Shown piece after piece: positions 1 through 7,438 of a stretch of 42,070 nucleotides of DNA. The position numbers and the translations under genes are program-made. The number at the start of each line of letters is the position of its first letter. The stretch's first letter is position 1. Below the pieces are notes generated by a model. That model saw only the letters and a program-made list of their open reading frames with translations. It made no database searches and had not been told where the DNA came from. Origin of the DNA: Actinophytocola xanthii (GTDB lineage Bacteria; Actinomycetota; Actinomycetes; Mycobacteriales; Pseudonocardiaceae); assembly GCF_001921205.1 (NCBI RefSeq), contig NZ_MSIE01000082.1, forward strand, positions 1 to 42,070, read 5' to 3'.

Positions 1-55
1 GAACAACAACCCACCACAACCACTTGACACACCATAGGAGCGTCGAAGGACCTCC

Positions 56-3000
56 ATGTCTCGCACACTGCCACTCCTGGTGGCCGTGGCGTCGGTGGCC
101 GCGTTGCTGACCGGCACCACCACGTCCACCGCCGCTCCCACCCCGCCGACCGACGGCCGCACGGTCACGCTGGTGACCGGCGACCGGGTCCGGGTCGGGT
201 CCGACGGGGTTCTGATCGAACCCGGCCAGGCCCGACGCGGCACCAGGTTCAGCCAGTACCGGGTTGACGGTCACGACTACGTGATCCCGTCCGACGCGCT
301 CGCCATGGTCGGCGCCGGCCGGCTCGACCGCCGCCTGTTCGATGTGACGACCCTGCTGGAGATGGGCTACGACGACAGCAGCCGGCCGGACCTGCCACTG
401 ATCGTCACCGGCGGAAGGGTGGCCGCCGCGCGCACGGCCACCGCGCTGCCGAGCGTCGACGGCGCGGCGGTCCGGCTGCCGGTGGCCGACCGCACGCGGT
501 TCTGGTCGAGTCTCACCGGACCCGGGGCTGCCCGGGACGCCGACCGCACCATCTGGCTGGACGGCATGCGAAAGCTGCATCTCGACCAGAGCGTTCCCCA
601 GGTCGGGGGTCCGGCGGCCTGGCAGGCCGGGTACACGGGGCGCGGCGTCACCGTCGCCGTCCTGGACACCGGCGTCGACGCCGACCACCCCGACCTCGCC
701 GGCCGGGTCGCGGACGTCCGCGACTTCACCGGCGAGCAGGGCGGCACGGACCGGGACGGCCACGGCACCCACGTGGCGTCGACCATCGCGGGCTCCGGCG
801 CCGCCTCCGGCGGTCGCCTTCGCGGCATGGCGCCGGAGGCGACCCTGCTGTCGGGGAAGGTGTGCTCGGTCGACGGCTGTCCCGACTCGGCCGTGCTGGC
901 GGGCATGGAGTGGGCGGCGCGCAGCGGCGCCGCGGTGGTCAACCTCAGCCTCGGCGGTCCGGACGGCGCCGGGCTCGACCCGCTCGAGCAGGCGGTGAAC
1001 GCGCTCACCGAGCAGCACGGCACGCTGTTCGTCATCTCCGCCGGCAACGCCGGCACGCTGGGAGCGGCGACGGTGGGGTCTCCGGGCAGCGCGGAGGCCG
1101 CGCTCACCGTCGGCGCCGTCGACCGGCAGAACGCGCTCGCCCCGTTCTCCAGCCGGGGTCCCCGGATCGGCGACGAGGGCATCAAGCCGGACCTGACCGC
1201 ACCCGGTGTGGAGATCCAGGCGGCCCAGGCCACCGGTACGGGCGGCGCCGAGCCGTACGTCCGGATGTCCGGCACGTCGATGGCCGCCCCCCACGTCACC
1301 GGCGCGGCGGCGTTGCTGGCCGAGCAGCACCCGGGCTGGGACGGCCCCGACCTCAAGACGAGCCTGACCGGAGCGGCGGAGCCGGCGGAGGACCTGACGC
1401 CCTTCGAGCAGGGTTCCGGACGGCTGGACGTGGCGCGGGCGGTGAGCCAGACCATGCGCGCGGAGCCGGCGAACCTGTCGCTGGGCCGGCAGCGCTGGCC
1501 GCACGACGACGACGAGCCGGTCACCCGCCCGGTGACCGTCCACAACGACGGCGACGAGGCGGTCACGATGACCCTCTCGGTCGACGCCACCGGCCCGGAC
1601 GGACGACCGGCACCCGACGGCGCGTTCCGGGTCCTGCCTACCGAGATCACGGTGGGTCCGGGTGCGGCCGAGCAGGTGACGGTCACTGTGGACACCCGGG
1701 TGCCCGGCCCGGAGGGCACCTACAGCGGAGCGGTCGTCGCCACCGGCGGACAACAACGCGTGCGTGTCCCCCTCGTGGTCAACCGCGAGCCGGAGAGCTA
1801 CGACCTGACCCTGACCCACCTCGACCGCACGGGCGCGTCCACACCGCGCTACGGCACGTCGGTGTACGGGGTGGACGCCTCGTTCTCCGCCGCCCCCTAC
1901 GAGCCGGACGGCACGTCGACCGTGCGGCTGCCGAAGGGTCACTACCACGTGGACAGCGCGATCGTCGAGGCAGACGACTCCGCGTCGAGCAAGCTGGTCC
2001 ACCCGCTGGTCGACCTCGCCGGCGACACCACCGTGTCGCTGGACGCCCGGACGGCGATACCGGTGGAGGTGACGGTACCTCGGCCCGCGGCGATACCGTT
2101 CGCCACCGCCGTCGGCTACACCCGCCGGTTCCCGGGCGGCGACGTGGCGAGCATCGAGACCGCTGAGGGCGGCGCGCCGCTGTACAGCGCCCGGGTCGGT
2201 CCCGCACAGCCGGTCGCCGGGCTGACCGGGCAGGTGTTGAGCTGGTGGGGCGAGCTCGGCCCGGACGGCCGGCTCGGCGCGGGCAGCCACCTGTTCAACC
2301 TGGCCTGGTACCCGGCCAGGACGATGCCGAGCGGGTACACCCGGCACGTGCGGGAGGAGGAGTTGGCCGTCGTGCGGGCCGAGTACCGGAGTGTGGTCCC
2401 GGGTGCGTCCGGCCGGCGGACGGCGCGCCCGAGAGGCCCGGGGATGGCGGAGGCGCTGCTCGGTCTCGGTACCGAGGCCGAGCTTCCGATGACCAGGACC
2501 GAGTACTACACGACCGACGACGTCGAGTGGTCGGAGGAGTTGCTGGAGGTCGTCGACGGGGAGCCACGAGAGGAGGAGGCCAGCTACGCCACGACGTACC
2601 GCCGTGGACCGCGGACGGTGGTCTGGGGTGCTGCCCCGTTCGGCCCCAGCCTGCCGAGGGACCTGGTGCCGTGGGTGTACCGCGAGGGCGACCTGCTGGG
2701 GTCGAGGGTGAAACTGTTCGGGGATCGAGAGCACAACCGCGCCGGATGGTCCATCGTGGATTCCGAGCACAACGCGTTGTACGTCGACGGCTCGCCGGTT
2801 CCGGAGAACGGCAGGGGTACCTTCGCCGTGCCGCCACGGACGGCGGAGTACCGCCTCGAGGTCGGGGCCACCCGGAGCGGCGCCTACGAACTGTCCACTT
2901 CAGTCAGTCTGGAATGGACGTTCACGTCGGCGCACGTTCCGGAGGGACGAGCGACCGCCCTGCCGGTGAGCGTGATCCGCTACACCCCGGAGTTGGACGC

Positions 3001-3274
3001 GACCGACACCGCCCCCGCCGGCCGCCGGTTCACGGTGCCGGTGCTGGTCCAGCGTCAACCCGGTGCGACCACGGCGCGAACGCTCCGAACAGAGGTGTCC
3101 TACGACGACGGCAGGACCTGGCAGCCCGCGCACGCCACAGGTCGTGGAGACCACTGGCGGGCGGTCGTGAACCACCCGAGCAGGGCCGGTTTCGTGTCGC
3201 TGCGCACGACGGCCACCGACCACGCGGGCGGCTCGGTCACCTACACCGTCATCCGGGCCTACCGGATCGGATAG
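56..3274 (+). CDS. Secreted S8 family (subtilisin-like) serine protease
   Basis: A predicted secreted endopeptidase of 1072 residues. The N-terminus has a Sec-type signal (short basic start, hydrophobic stretch at about 5-20, small residues near 25-27). A propeptide-like region reaches to about 185. The catalytic domain (about 190-465) shows the S8 set: Asp204 in AVLDTGVD, His236 in GHGTHVA, oxyanion Asn331 in ISAGNAG and Ser408 in GTSMAAPH. The remaining 600 residues look like beta-rich accessory domains (a Fn3/Ig-like section at about 480-580), with no sortase motif. The ATG follows an AAGGA Shine-Dalgarno. It stands alone and ends at a strong hairpin terminator. Family assignment is secure; the substrate is unknown. 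Confidence 0.95.
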   Translation: MSRTLPLLVAVASVAALLTGTTTSTAAPTPPTDGRTVTLVTGDRVRVGSDGVLIEPGQARRGTRFSQYRVDGHDYVIPSDALAMVGAGRLDRRLFDVTTLLEMGYDDSSRPDLPLIVTGGRVAAARTATALPSVDGAAVRLPVADRTRFWSSLTGPGAARDADRTIWLDGMRKLHLDQSVPQVGGPAAWQAGYTGRGVTVAVLDTGVDADHPDLAGRVADVRDFTGEQGGTDRDGHGTHVASTIAGSGAASGGRLRGMAPEATLLSGKVCSVDGCPDSAVLAGMEWAARSGAAVVNLSLGGPDGAGLDPLEQAVNALTEQHGTLFVISAGNAGTLGAATVGSPGSAEAALTVGAVDRQNALAPFSSRGPRIGDEGIKPDLTAPGVEIQAAQATGTGGAEPYVRMSGTSMAAPHVTGAAALLAEQHPGWDGPDLKTSLTGAAEPAEDLTPFEQGSGRLDVARAVSQTMRAEPANLSLGRQRWPHDDDEPVTRPVTVHNDGDEAVTMTLSVDATGPDGRPAPDGAFRVLPTEITVGPGAAEQVTVTVDTRVPGPEGTYSGAVVATGGQQRVRVPLVVNREPESYDLTLTHLDRTGASTPRYGTSVYGVDASFSAAPYEPDGTSTVRLPKGHYHVDSAIVEADDSASSKLVHPLVDLAGDTTVSLDARTAIPVEVTVPRPAAIPFATAVGYTRRFPGGDVASIETAEGGAPLYSARVGPAQPVAGLTGQVLSWWGELGPDGRLGAGSHLFNLAWYPARTMPSGYTRHVREEELAVVRAEYRSVVPGASGRRTARPRGPGMAEALLGLGTEAELPMTRTEYYTTDDVEWSEELLEVVDGEPREEEASYATTYRRGPRTVVWGAAPFGPSLPRDLVPWVYREGDLLGSRVKLFGDREHNRAGWSIVDSEHNALYVDGSPVPENGRGTFAVPPRTAEYRLEVGATRSGAYELSTSVSLEWTFTSAHVPEGRATALPVSVIRYTPELDATDTAPAGRRFTVPVLVQRQPGATTARTLRTEVSYDDGRTWQPAHATGRGDHWRAVVNHPSRAGFVSLRTTATDHAGGSVTYTVIRAYRIG

Positions 3275-3297
3275 CACGACCCACCTCGCGCGAACGC

Positions 3298-3337
3298 AAG
3301 GCCCCGCCCCGGTCACGAATGACCGAGGCGGGGCCTT
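3298..3337 (+). terminator. Intrinsic terminator after the S8 protease
   Basis: An 11-bp perfect outer stem (AAGGCCCCGCC with GGCGGGGCCTT) is stacked on a 6-bp inner stem (CGGTCA with TGACCG) closed by a CGAA tetraloop, with a C and an A opposed at the junction. CTTGTTG follows, a weak T-rich tail typical of high-GC actinobacteria. It begins 23 bases after the protease stop and insulates the accessory cassette that starts just downstream. Confidence 0.85.
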
Positions 3338-3376
3338 CTTGTTGTGCACGGAAGAATATTCCCCCTCCACCCGCAT

Positions 3377-3388
3377 TGTCATATGACA
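3377..3388. promoter_or_regulatory. 12-bp perfect palindrome upstream of the accessory operon
   Basis: TGTCATATGACA is a perfect palindrome in the only AT-richer patch of the 150-base gap before the STAS/GHKL gene, about 100 bases upstream of its GTG. It is a plausible operator for a dimeric regulator or part of the promoter. No convincing paired -35/-10 could be fixed; TTATCG near 3411 is a weak -10 candidate. No regulator gene with a DNA-binding domain is visible in the cassette. Confidence 0.35.
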
Positions 3389-3490
3389 CGTTACGCCGTG
3401 CTGCCTGCGGTTATCGTGGGACCGGTGTGTCGGCAGACCGGACAATTCGCACCCATTGGACGGTCGAAAGAGGTTGAGGGGGAGCGCACT

Positions 3491-4678
3491 GTGAAGGTTG
3501 ACCGGATGGATGGTGAGCGCATCAGAGGGGCCGAGAAGCCGTTCTCGACCAGGCCGGACGGATGGAACGAGCTCCGGCTGCTGGACTCGATCACCGCGGG
3601 CTCCCTGGACACGCGAATCAACGAGATCTCCGATCGTGACTGGCAGGGTCCGATAGACCTCGATCTCTCCGGTGCCTCCTCGGTCGATATCACCGCTCTC
3701 CAGTACATTCTCGCGCTGCTGAACGAACGTGGTCGCAAGCAGCTCGCGACCGCGTTCTCGGTGCCCAAGGCCGAGAAGGTGCGCGACTGCGTGGGGGCGT
3801 GGGGCTTTCCAACGGCCGCGTCGATTGTGTTCAAGTCCTCGATCCGCACGCTGTTGTGGCGGGGCGACCGGCCGTTCATCAGCGAACGACGTCGGCTGTA
3901 CGGCAAGGAGGGAGCGCAGGCGCGGCGCTCGACGAACGCGTACGCGAGGCTCGTGGAAACCCGGTTCTTCCGTTTCGGTGCTCACGTGTTCAACACCGAC
4001 CCGCAGATTGACTCGATCATCGAGGCCGAGTGGTCCCGCTGGCGCTCGCCCCTGGTCATGGGATTCCTGGAGAGCTGCCTCCAGGACAGGGGACCGGAGA
4101 TCGCCAGAGTCGTGATCTACGAGTTGCTCGTCAGCGCGCTGAGACGGCCGCGGGCGGACCTCGTCAGCATCATCCCCTTCGCCGACGACCCGGACGTCGT
4201 TCGGACGGGTGAGGGCCATTTGAGCATCTCGGTCTGGGACAACGGCAAGACGATGATCGAGCCGCTTCGGGTCGCTCTCGATGCCGGTGCGGCCAACCAG
4301 CCCTCCGTTCCCGCCGGGGACAGGTTCCACGTGGAGTCCTCGGGGTGGACTCCGTCGGTGAAGCGCTACGTCGGTGGGTGGAAGCCGCGCGGGGACGCCA
4401 CCGACGAGGAGCTTCTGCTGTGCTCGCTCTTCCCGGTCCAACCCCAGGTCGGCGAGCGGCAGGGATACGGGCTCCGGGCGCTCTACCGGTGCGTCATCGA
4501 CCTGTTCGGCGGGAGCCTCGAGGTCCGCACGGGCAACCAGCTGATGAACCTACGGGGGTGGTCACGGGGGCGACGGAGGACGAGTCGGGCCTATCAGGCC
4601 GAGATCTGCCGGATCGGGGGACGGCAGTTCAACGGCAACATGATCACAGTGCGAATACCGGTGAGTCATGGCACCTAA
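3491..4678 (+). CDS. STAS-like domain fused to a divergent GHKL ATPase domain
   Basis: A 395-residue soluble protein, first gene of the accessory operon. Residues ~28-108 resemble a STAS-type alpha/beta fold (hydrophobic strand around PIDLDLSG, then a helix after SSVDITALQY). Residues ~190-390 look like a Bergerat-fold ATPase: N-box-like helix with Glu211, G1 box with Asp250-Asn-Gly252, G2 box with Gly325-Tyr-Gly327-Leu. The usual N-box Asn is Ser215, so ATP binding may be altered. Anti-sigma and partner-switching proteins use the same two folds, normally on separate chains. GTG 3491 is chosen because GAGGGGGAG precedes it; the frame stays open to 3344, but that extension looks non-coding. 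It overlaps the next gene by 11 bases. Domain calls are by eye; function unknown. Confidence 0.75.
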   Translation: MKVDRMDGERIRGAEKPFSTRPDGWNELRLLDSITAGSLDTRINEISDRDWQGPIDLDLSGASSVDITALQYILALLNERGRKQLATAFSVPKAEKVRDCVGAWGFPTAASIVFKSSIRTLLWRGDRPFISERRRLYGKEGAQARRSTNAYARLVETRFFRFGAHVFNTDPQIDSIIEAEWSRWRSPLVMGFLESCLQDRGPEIARVVIYELLVSALRRPRADLVSIIPFADDPDVVRTGEGHLSISVWDNGKTMIEPLRVALDAGAANQPSVPAGDRFHVESSGWTPSVKRYVGGWKPRGDATDEELLLCSLFPVQPQVGERQGYGLRALYRCVIDLFGGSLEVRTGNQLMNLRGWSRGRRRTSRAYQAEICRIGGRQFNGNMITVRIPVSHGT

Positions 4679-6359
4679 GGAATGGTTCCTCGAAGCGGAT
4701 GTCGTCCGGCTGGGCGCCCCGACCCAGGAGCCGGTCGACGACAGGCGACGGCAGCTTCATCTGTGGGTGGCCAGACGCCTGCTCAACTCGGTCCGCGAGC
4801 GACGGCCCGCCACGACGACCAAGTACCTGCCGCCGGAGCAGATCCGAAGCTACCCCCGGCTCCTCGGTGAGCTGCTGGACCTGCCCAACGGCGGCGACGA
4901 ACAGACGGTGGCCGTGATCGACTGCTCGCTCAACCACTACGAGGACCTGGGCGAGAACATCCTCTACTCCGTGGCGCTGTGCGCGGCCGGCTTCGCGGCG
5001 AGCCCCGGCCACGTGTGCATCGTCCTGCTCCCGCGGCTTCCGCACAGCTACCACAGCTCGTTCTGGGAGCCGCTCAACGAGTTGAGCATCTCGGGTGGCA
5101 GCGTCCTGGTGCTCAACAACGAGGGCAAGTTCAAGGTTCACGGAGGGCCTCGCCCGAAGGCCGAGCAGGTCGCGCCGGGGTACGGGCAGCGGCAGCAGGA
5201 GCTGATCGGGTCCAGGCAGCAGGAGTTCGACGACAAGATCATCCGCAAGATGGGTCACTTCGAGATCAACGACGAGTACTGCAGCAGGTACTTCTTCGAC
5301 GGAAGCCGCACGGTGCAGGAGCTGTCCCACCTGCTGGTCGACCGCATCACCCACCTCGTGGGATCTCGCCCCTCCCTGGCTCGCACGGAGTTGATCGTCC
5401 CGGAGACGGTCGATCCGTGGATGGAGGACGCGGTGGCCGTCGCGTCAGGCAAGCTGAGAATGCGTCAGACGAAGTGGCCGAGCGGCGGAGATCGCGCGGC
5501 GCCGGACCCGGACGAGCACACCCAGTACCTGGTCATGCTTGACTTCGTCAACACCGGCAGCACGTACCGGAGAATCATCAAGGAGGCCCTCGGCTCCGGC
5601 TACAACCTGCACAGGTACGCGGTCGCGGCGTTCATGGCGCGGGACTTCCAGACCGAGGACGATCTGCCGGAGCTGTCGCCCATCAAGCGGGTGCGGGTGG
5701 ATCGTGTCCCACGGCGGGACTGCGTTCAGTGCAAGATCGGTCTGCCGTTCACGAACAAGGATCGGGAGGAACTGCTCCGGCTCCGCTCCTACGACGCCTG
5801 GGAGGTCTTATCCCACGTGCCCTGGATCGAGGAGACCTACGGTCCGCCCGAGCACCTCCGGCAGAAGTCGAACCCGGACTTCGTCCGCTTGTTCGAGGAG
5901 TTCGGCGACTACCTGGCATACAAGCTGGAGATGGTTCTGCGCCACCTGGTCCCCGGCTCCGCGGTCGCCGTGGCCTGCCCGGAGGAACCGGGGATCCTGG
6001 CGGTGGTCAAGAGGATGCAGCCCTGGGCGGACAACCGGATCGTCGCGGTTCGAGTCCCTCGCTCGGTGCTGGAGAAGGCCGACCGGAGCACCAGTGCCGA
6101 GATCCGCCAACTCGCCGAGGGCCACGAGTGGTCGAGGCAGCTCGCTCATCTCGCGGAACGCAACGTGAACGTGGTGGTGGTCGACGAGCAGAACGGCTCG
6201 AACCGGACCGCGCGGCAGATGATCAAGGTGCTCGAGTCGTTCCACCTGCGTCCGAAGGCCTACCTGCCGGTTTTCAACTTCGTTCCCAGCGAGACCCTCG
6301 ACGGGGTCCGGGTTGTCGCCCTGTACGACGTACCGCGGCCGAGGAGGATGGACCCATGA
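4668..6359 (+). CDS. Protein with two degenerate phosphoribosyltransferase-like domains
   Basis: 563 residues, second gene of the cassette. Two segments carry the signature of the type I PRTase PRPP-binding loop (canonical D-D-x-x-x-T-G-x-T). The first is at 291-299, Leu-Asp292-Phe-Val-Asn-Thr296-Gly-Ser-Thr299. The second is at 506-514, Asp506-Glu507-Gln-Asn-Gly-Ser-Asn-Arg-Thr514. Each follows a run of hydrophobic beta-strand residues and leads into a helix, as in true PRTases. A CxxC (352-355, in DCVQCKIG) lies between them. Residues 1-200 are not recognised. Loss of the first acidic residue in loop 1 suggests binding or altered chemistry. The start overlaps the upstream gene by 11 bases and the stop overlaps the next ATG (ATGA), so the genes are translationally coupled. 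The PRTase call is a motif match; function is unknown. Confidence 0.65.
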   Translation: MAPKEWFLEADVVRLGAPTQEPVDDRRRQLHLWVARRLLNSVRERRPATTTKYLPPEQIRSYPRLLGELLDLPNGGDEQTVAVIDCSLNHYEDLGENILYSVALCAAGFAASPGHVCIVLLPRLPHSYHSSFWEPLNELSISGGSVLVLNNEGKFKVHGGPRPKAEQVAPGYGQRQQELIGSRQQEFDDKIIRKMGHFEINDEYCSRYFFDGSRTVQELSHLLVDRITHLVGSRPSLARTELIVPETVDPWMEDAVAVASGKLRMRQTKWPSGGDRAAPDPDEHTQYLVMLDFVNTGSTYRRIIKEALGSGYNLHRYAVAAFMARDFQTEDDLPELSPIKRVRVDRVPRRDCVQCKIGLPFTNKDREELLRLRSYDAWEVLSHVPWIEETYGPPEHLRQKSNPDFVRLFEEFGDYLAYKLEMVLRHLVPGSAVAVACPEEPGILAVVKRMQPWADNRIVAVRVPRSVLEKADRSTSAEIRQLAEGHEWSRQLAHLAERNVNVVVVDEQNGSNRTARQMIKVLESFHLRPKAYLPVFNFVPSETLDGVRVVALYDVPRPRRMDP

Positions 6360-7438
6360 CGCAGCCGTCGGACCCGCTGCTCCCGCAGGAGCGTGCCGAG
6401 GAGTCGATAGCGGCGATCGCCTACTACCTCAGCACCGAACGCGACCCCTACCGCCGCGACCTGCTCATGCGCGACTACGCGTTGCGCTCCCGGAACATCC
6501 CCAAGCAGTCGCTGGTGGAGTTCCACGAACGGGTCGTCGACTCCTTCCTGCCCGAGGAGTACGCGCTCGGATACCAGTTGCCCGCCCGTGCGCCGGACCG
6601 CGAGGTGATGGAGGTCGACGTCATCATCATGGCCGTCCAGCGGATCGAGATACAGGCGGCGATAGCGGCGTTGGGCATCTCCCGCACCCCGTCGAGGTCC
6701 TACCGGGAGCGTGACTTCTACCATGCGACGGTCCCCTGTCGCGCCGCCGGCCGGATCGACGAGCCCACCGAGCTGTCCGTGGCGCTCACGGCCGTGGGGC
6801 AGGCGCTGAACCTCCATGCGATGGACGCGGTGGGGGAGATCTCCGAGGCGTACCGGGCGCAGGTGTGGATCCTCGTGGGAATGGCCGCGGGGTTGGCGGG
6901 GAAGATCAGGAAAGGCGACGTCTCGTTCCCGGAGACGGTGTGGTGGTACGAGCCGGGGCGGGAACGGCCCGACATGTTCGAGCCCCGGCCGGAGTTGGCG
7001 TACCGCCGTTCGCTCAACCGGCAACTGTTCCGCTTCGACCCGGTCAGCGAGTCGCTGTCCGCCCGTCTCGCCCGTGCCGTCGCCGAGCTTCCGGACGCGT
7101 ACCGGCCAGCTGACCTCCCGGCGGACTTCTCGCCGAACGTGACGGTGTTGAAGGACGCCGTGGCCACCGGCGAGAGGCTGCTGCGGGATCCGTCGCGGCT
7201 GGCCTCGCTGCACGACAGCAACGAACGGATCGTCCTCGGCGACCAGGAGTCGTACGGTTTCGCGCTGGCCTGCCGCGACCTGAACTGGATAATCGCGCGG
7301 GGAATAGCGGACTACGGGGACGAGGAGAAGGACGACAGCTGGCAGTACCTGGCGACGCTGATGGCGGTGCACAGCGTCCTCGAGTTCCTCGAGCAGGACT
7401 ACATCCCGCCCCGCGTCGACGATCCTTCGGTGGACTGA
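6356..7438 (+). CDS. MTA/SAH nucleosidase-like (nucleoside phosphorylase superfamily) protein
   Basis: 360 residues, third gene of the cassette. Residues 1-85 form an unrecognised, mostly helical N-terminal extension. Residues ~87-345 match the phosphorylase/nucleosidase fold: opening strand VDVIIMAVQRIEIQAAI (87-103, Glu98), glycine-rich LVGMAAGL then GDV (173-189), GDQESYG with Glu298-Ser299 in the place of the usual M-E-S, and GIADYGDEEK with Asp319 as the likely base-activating acid. Family members split the N-glycosidic bond of nucleosides. Relatives with such domains act as NTP-degrading effectors in phage defence (for example the ATP nucleosidase of Detocs). ATG 6356 has an excellent GAGGAGG and overlaps the previous stop by four bases. 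Its stop directly abuts the stop of the convergent cyclase gene. Fold confident, substrate inferred. Confidence 0.72.
   Translation: MTQPSDPLLPQERAEESIAAIAYYLSTERDPYRRDLLMRDYALRSRNIPKQSLVEFHERVVDSFLPEEYALGYQLPARAPDREVMEVDVIIMAVQRIEIQAAIAALGISRTPSRSYRERDFYHATVPCRAAGRIDEPTELSVALTAVGQALNLHAMDAVGEISEAYRAQVWILVGMAAGLAGKIRKGDVSFPETVWWYEPGRERPDMFEPRPELAYRRSLNRQLFRFDPVSESLSARLARAVAELPDAYRPADLPADFSPNVTVLKDAVATGERLLRDPSRLASLHDSNERIVLGDQESYGFALACRDLNWIIARGIADYGDEEKDDSWQYLATLMAVHSVLEFLEQDYIPPRVDDPSVD

Noticed and set aside
3344-3490. Longer N-terminus for the STAS/GHKL protein
   Set aside because: The extension crosses the palindrome and lacks a Shine-Dalgarno; GTG 3491 has a strong one.
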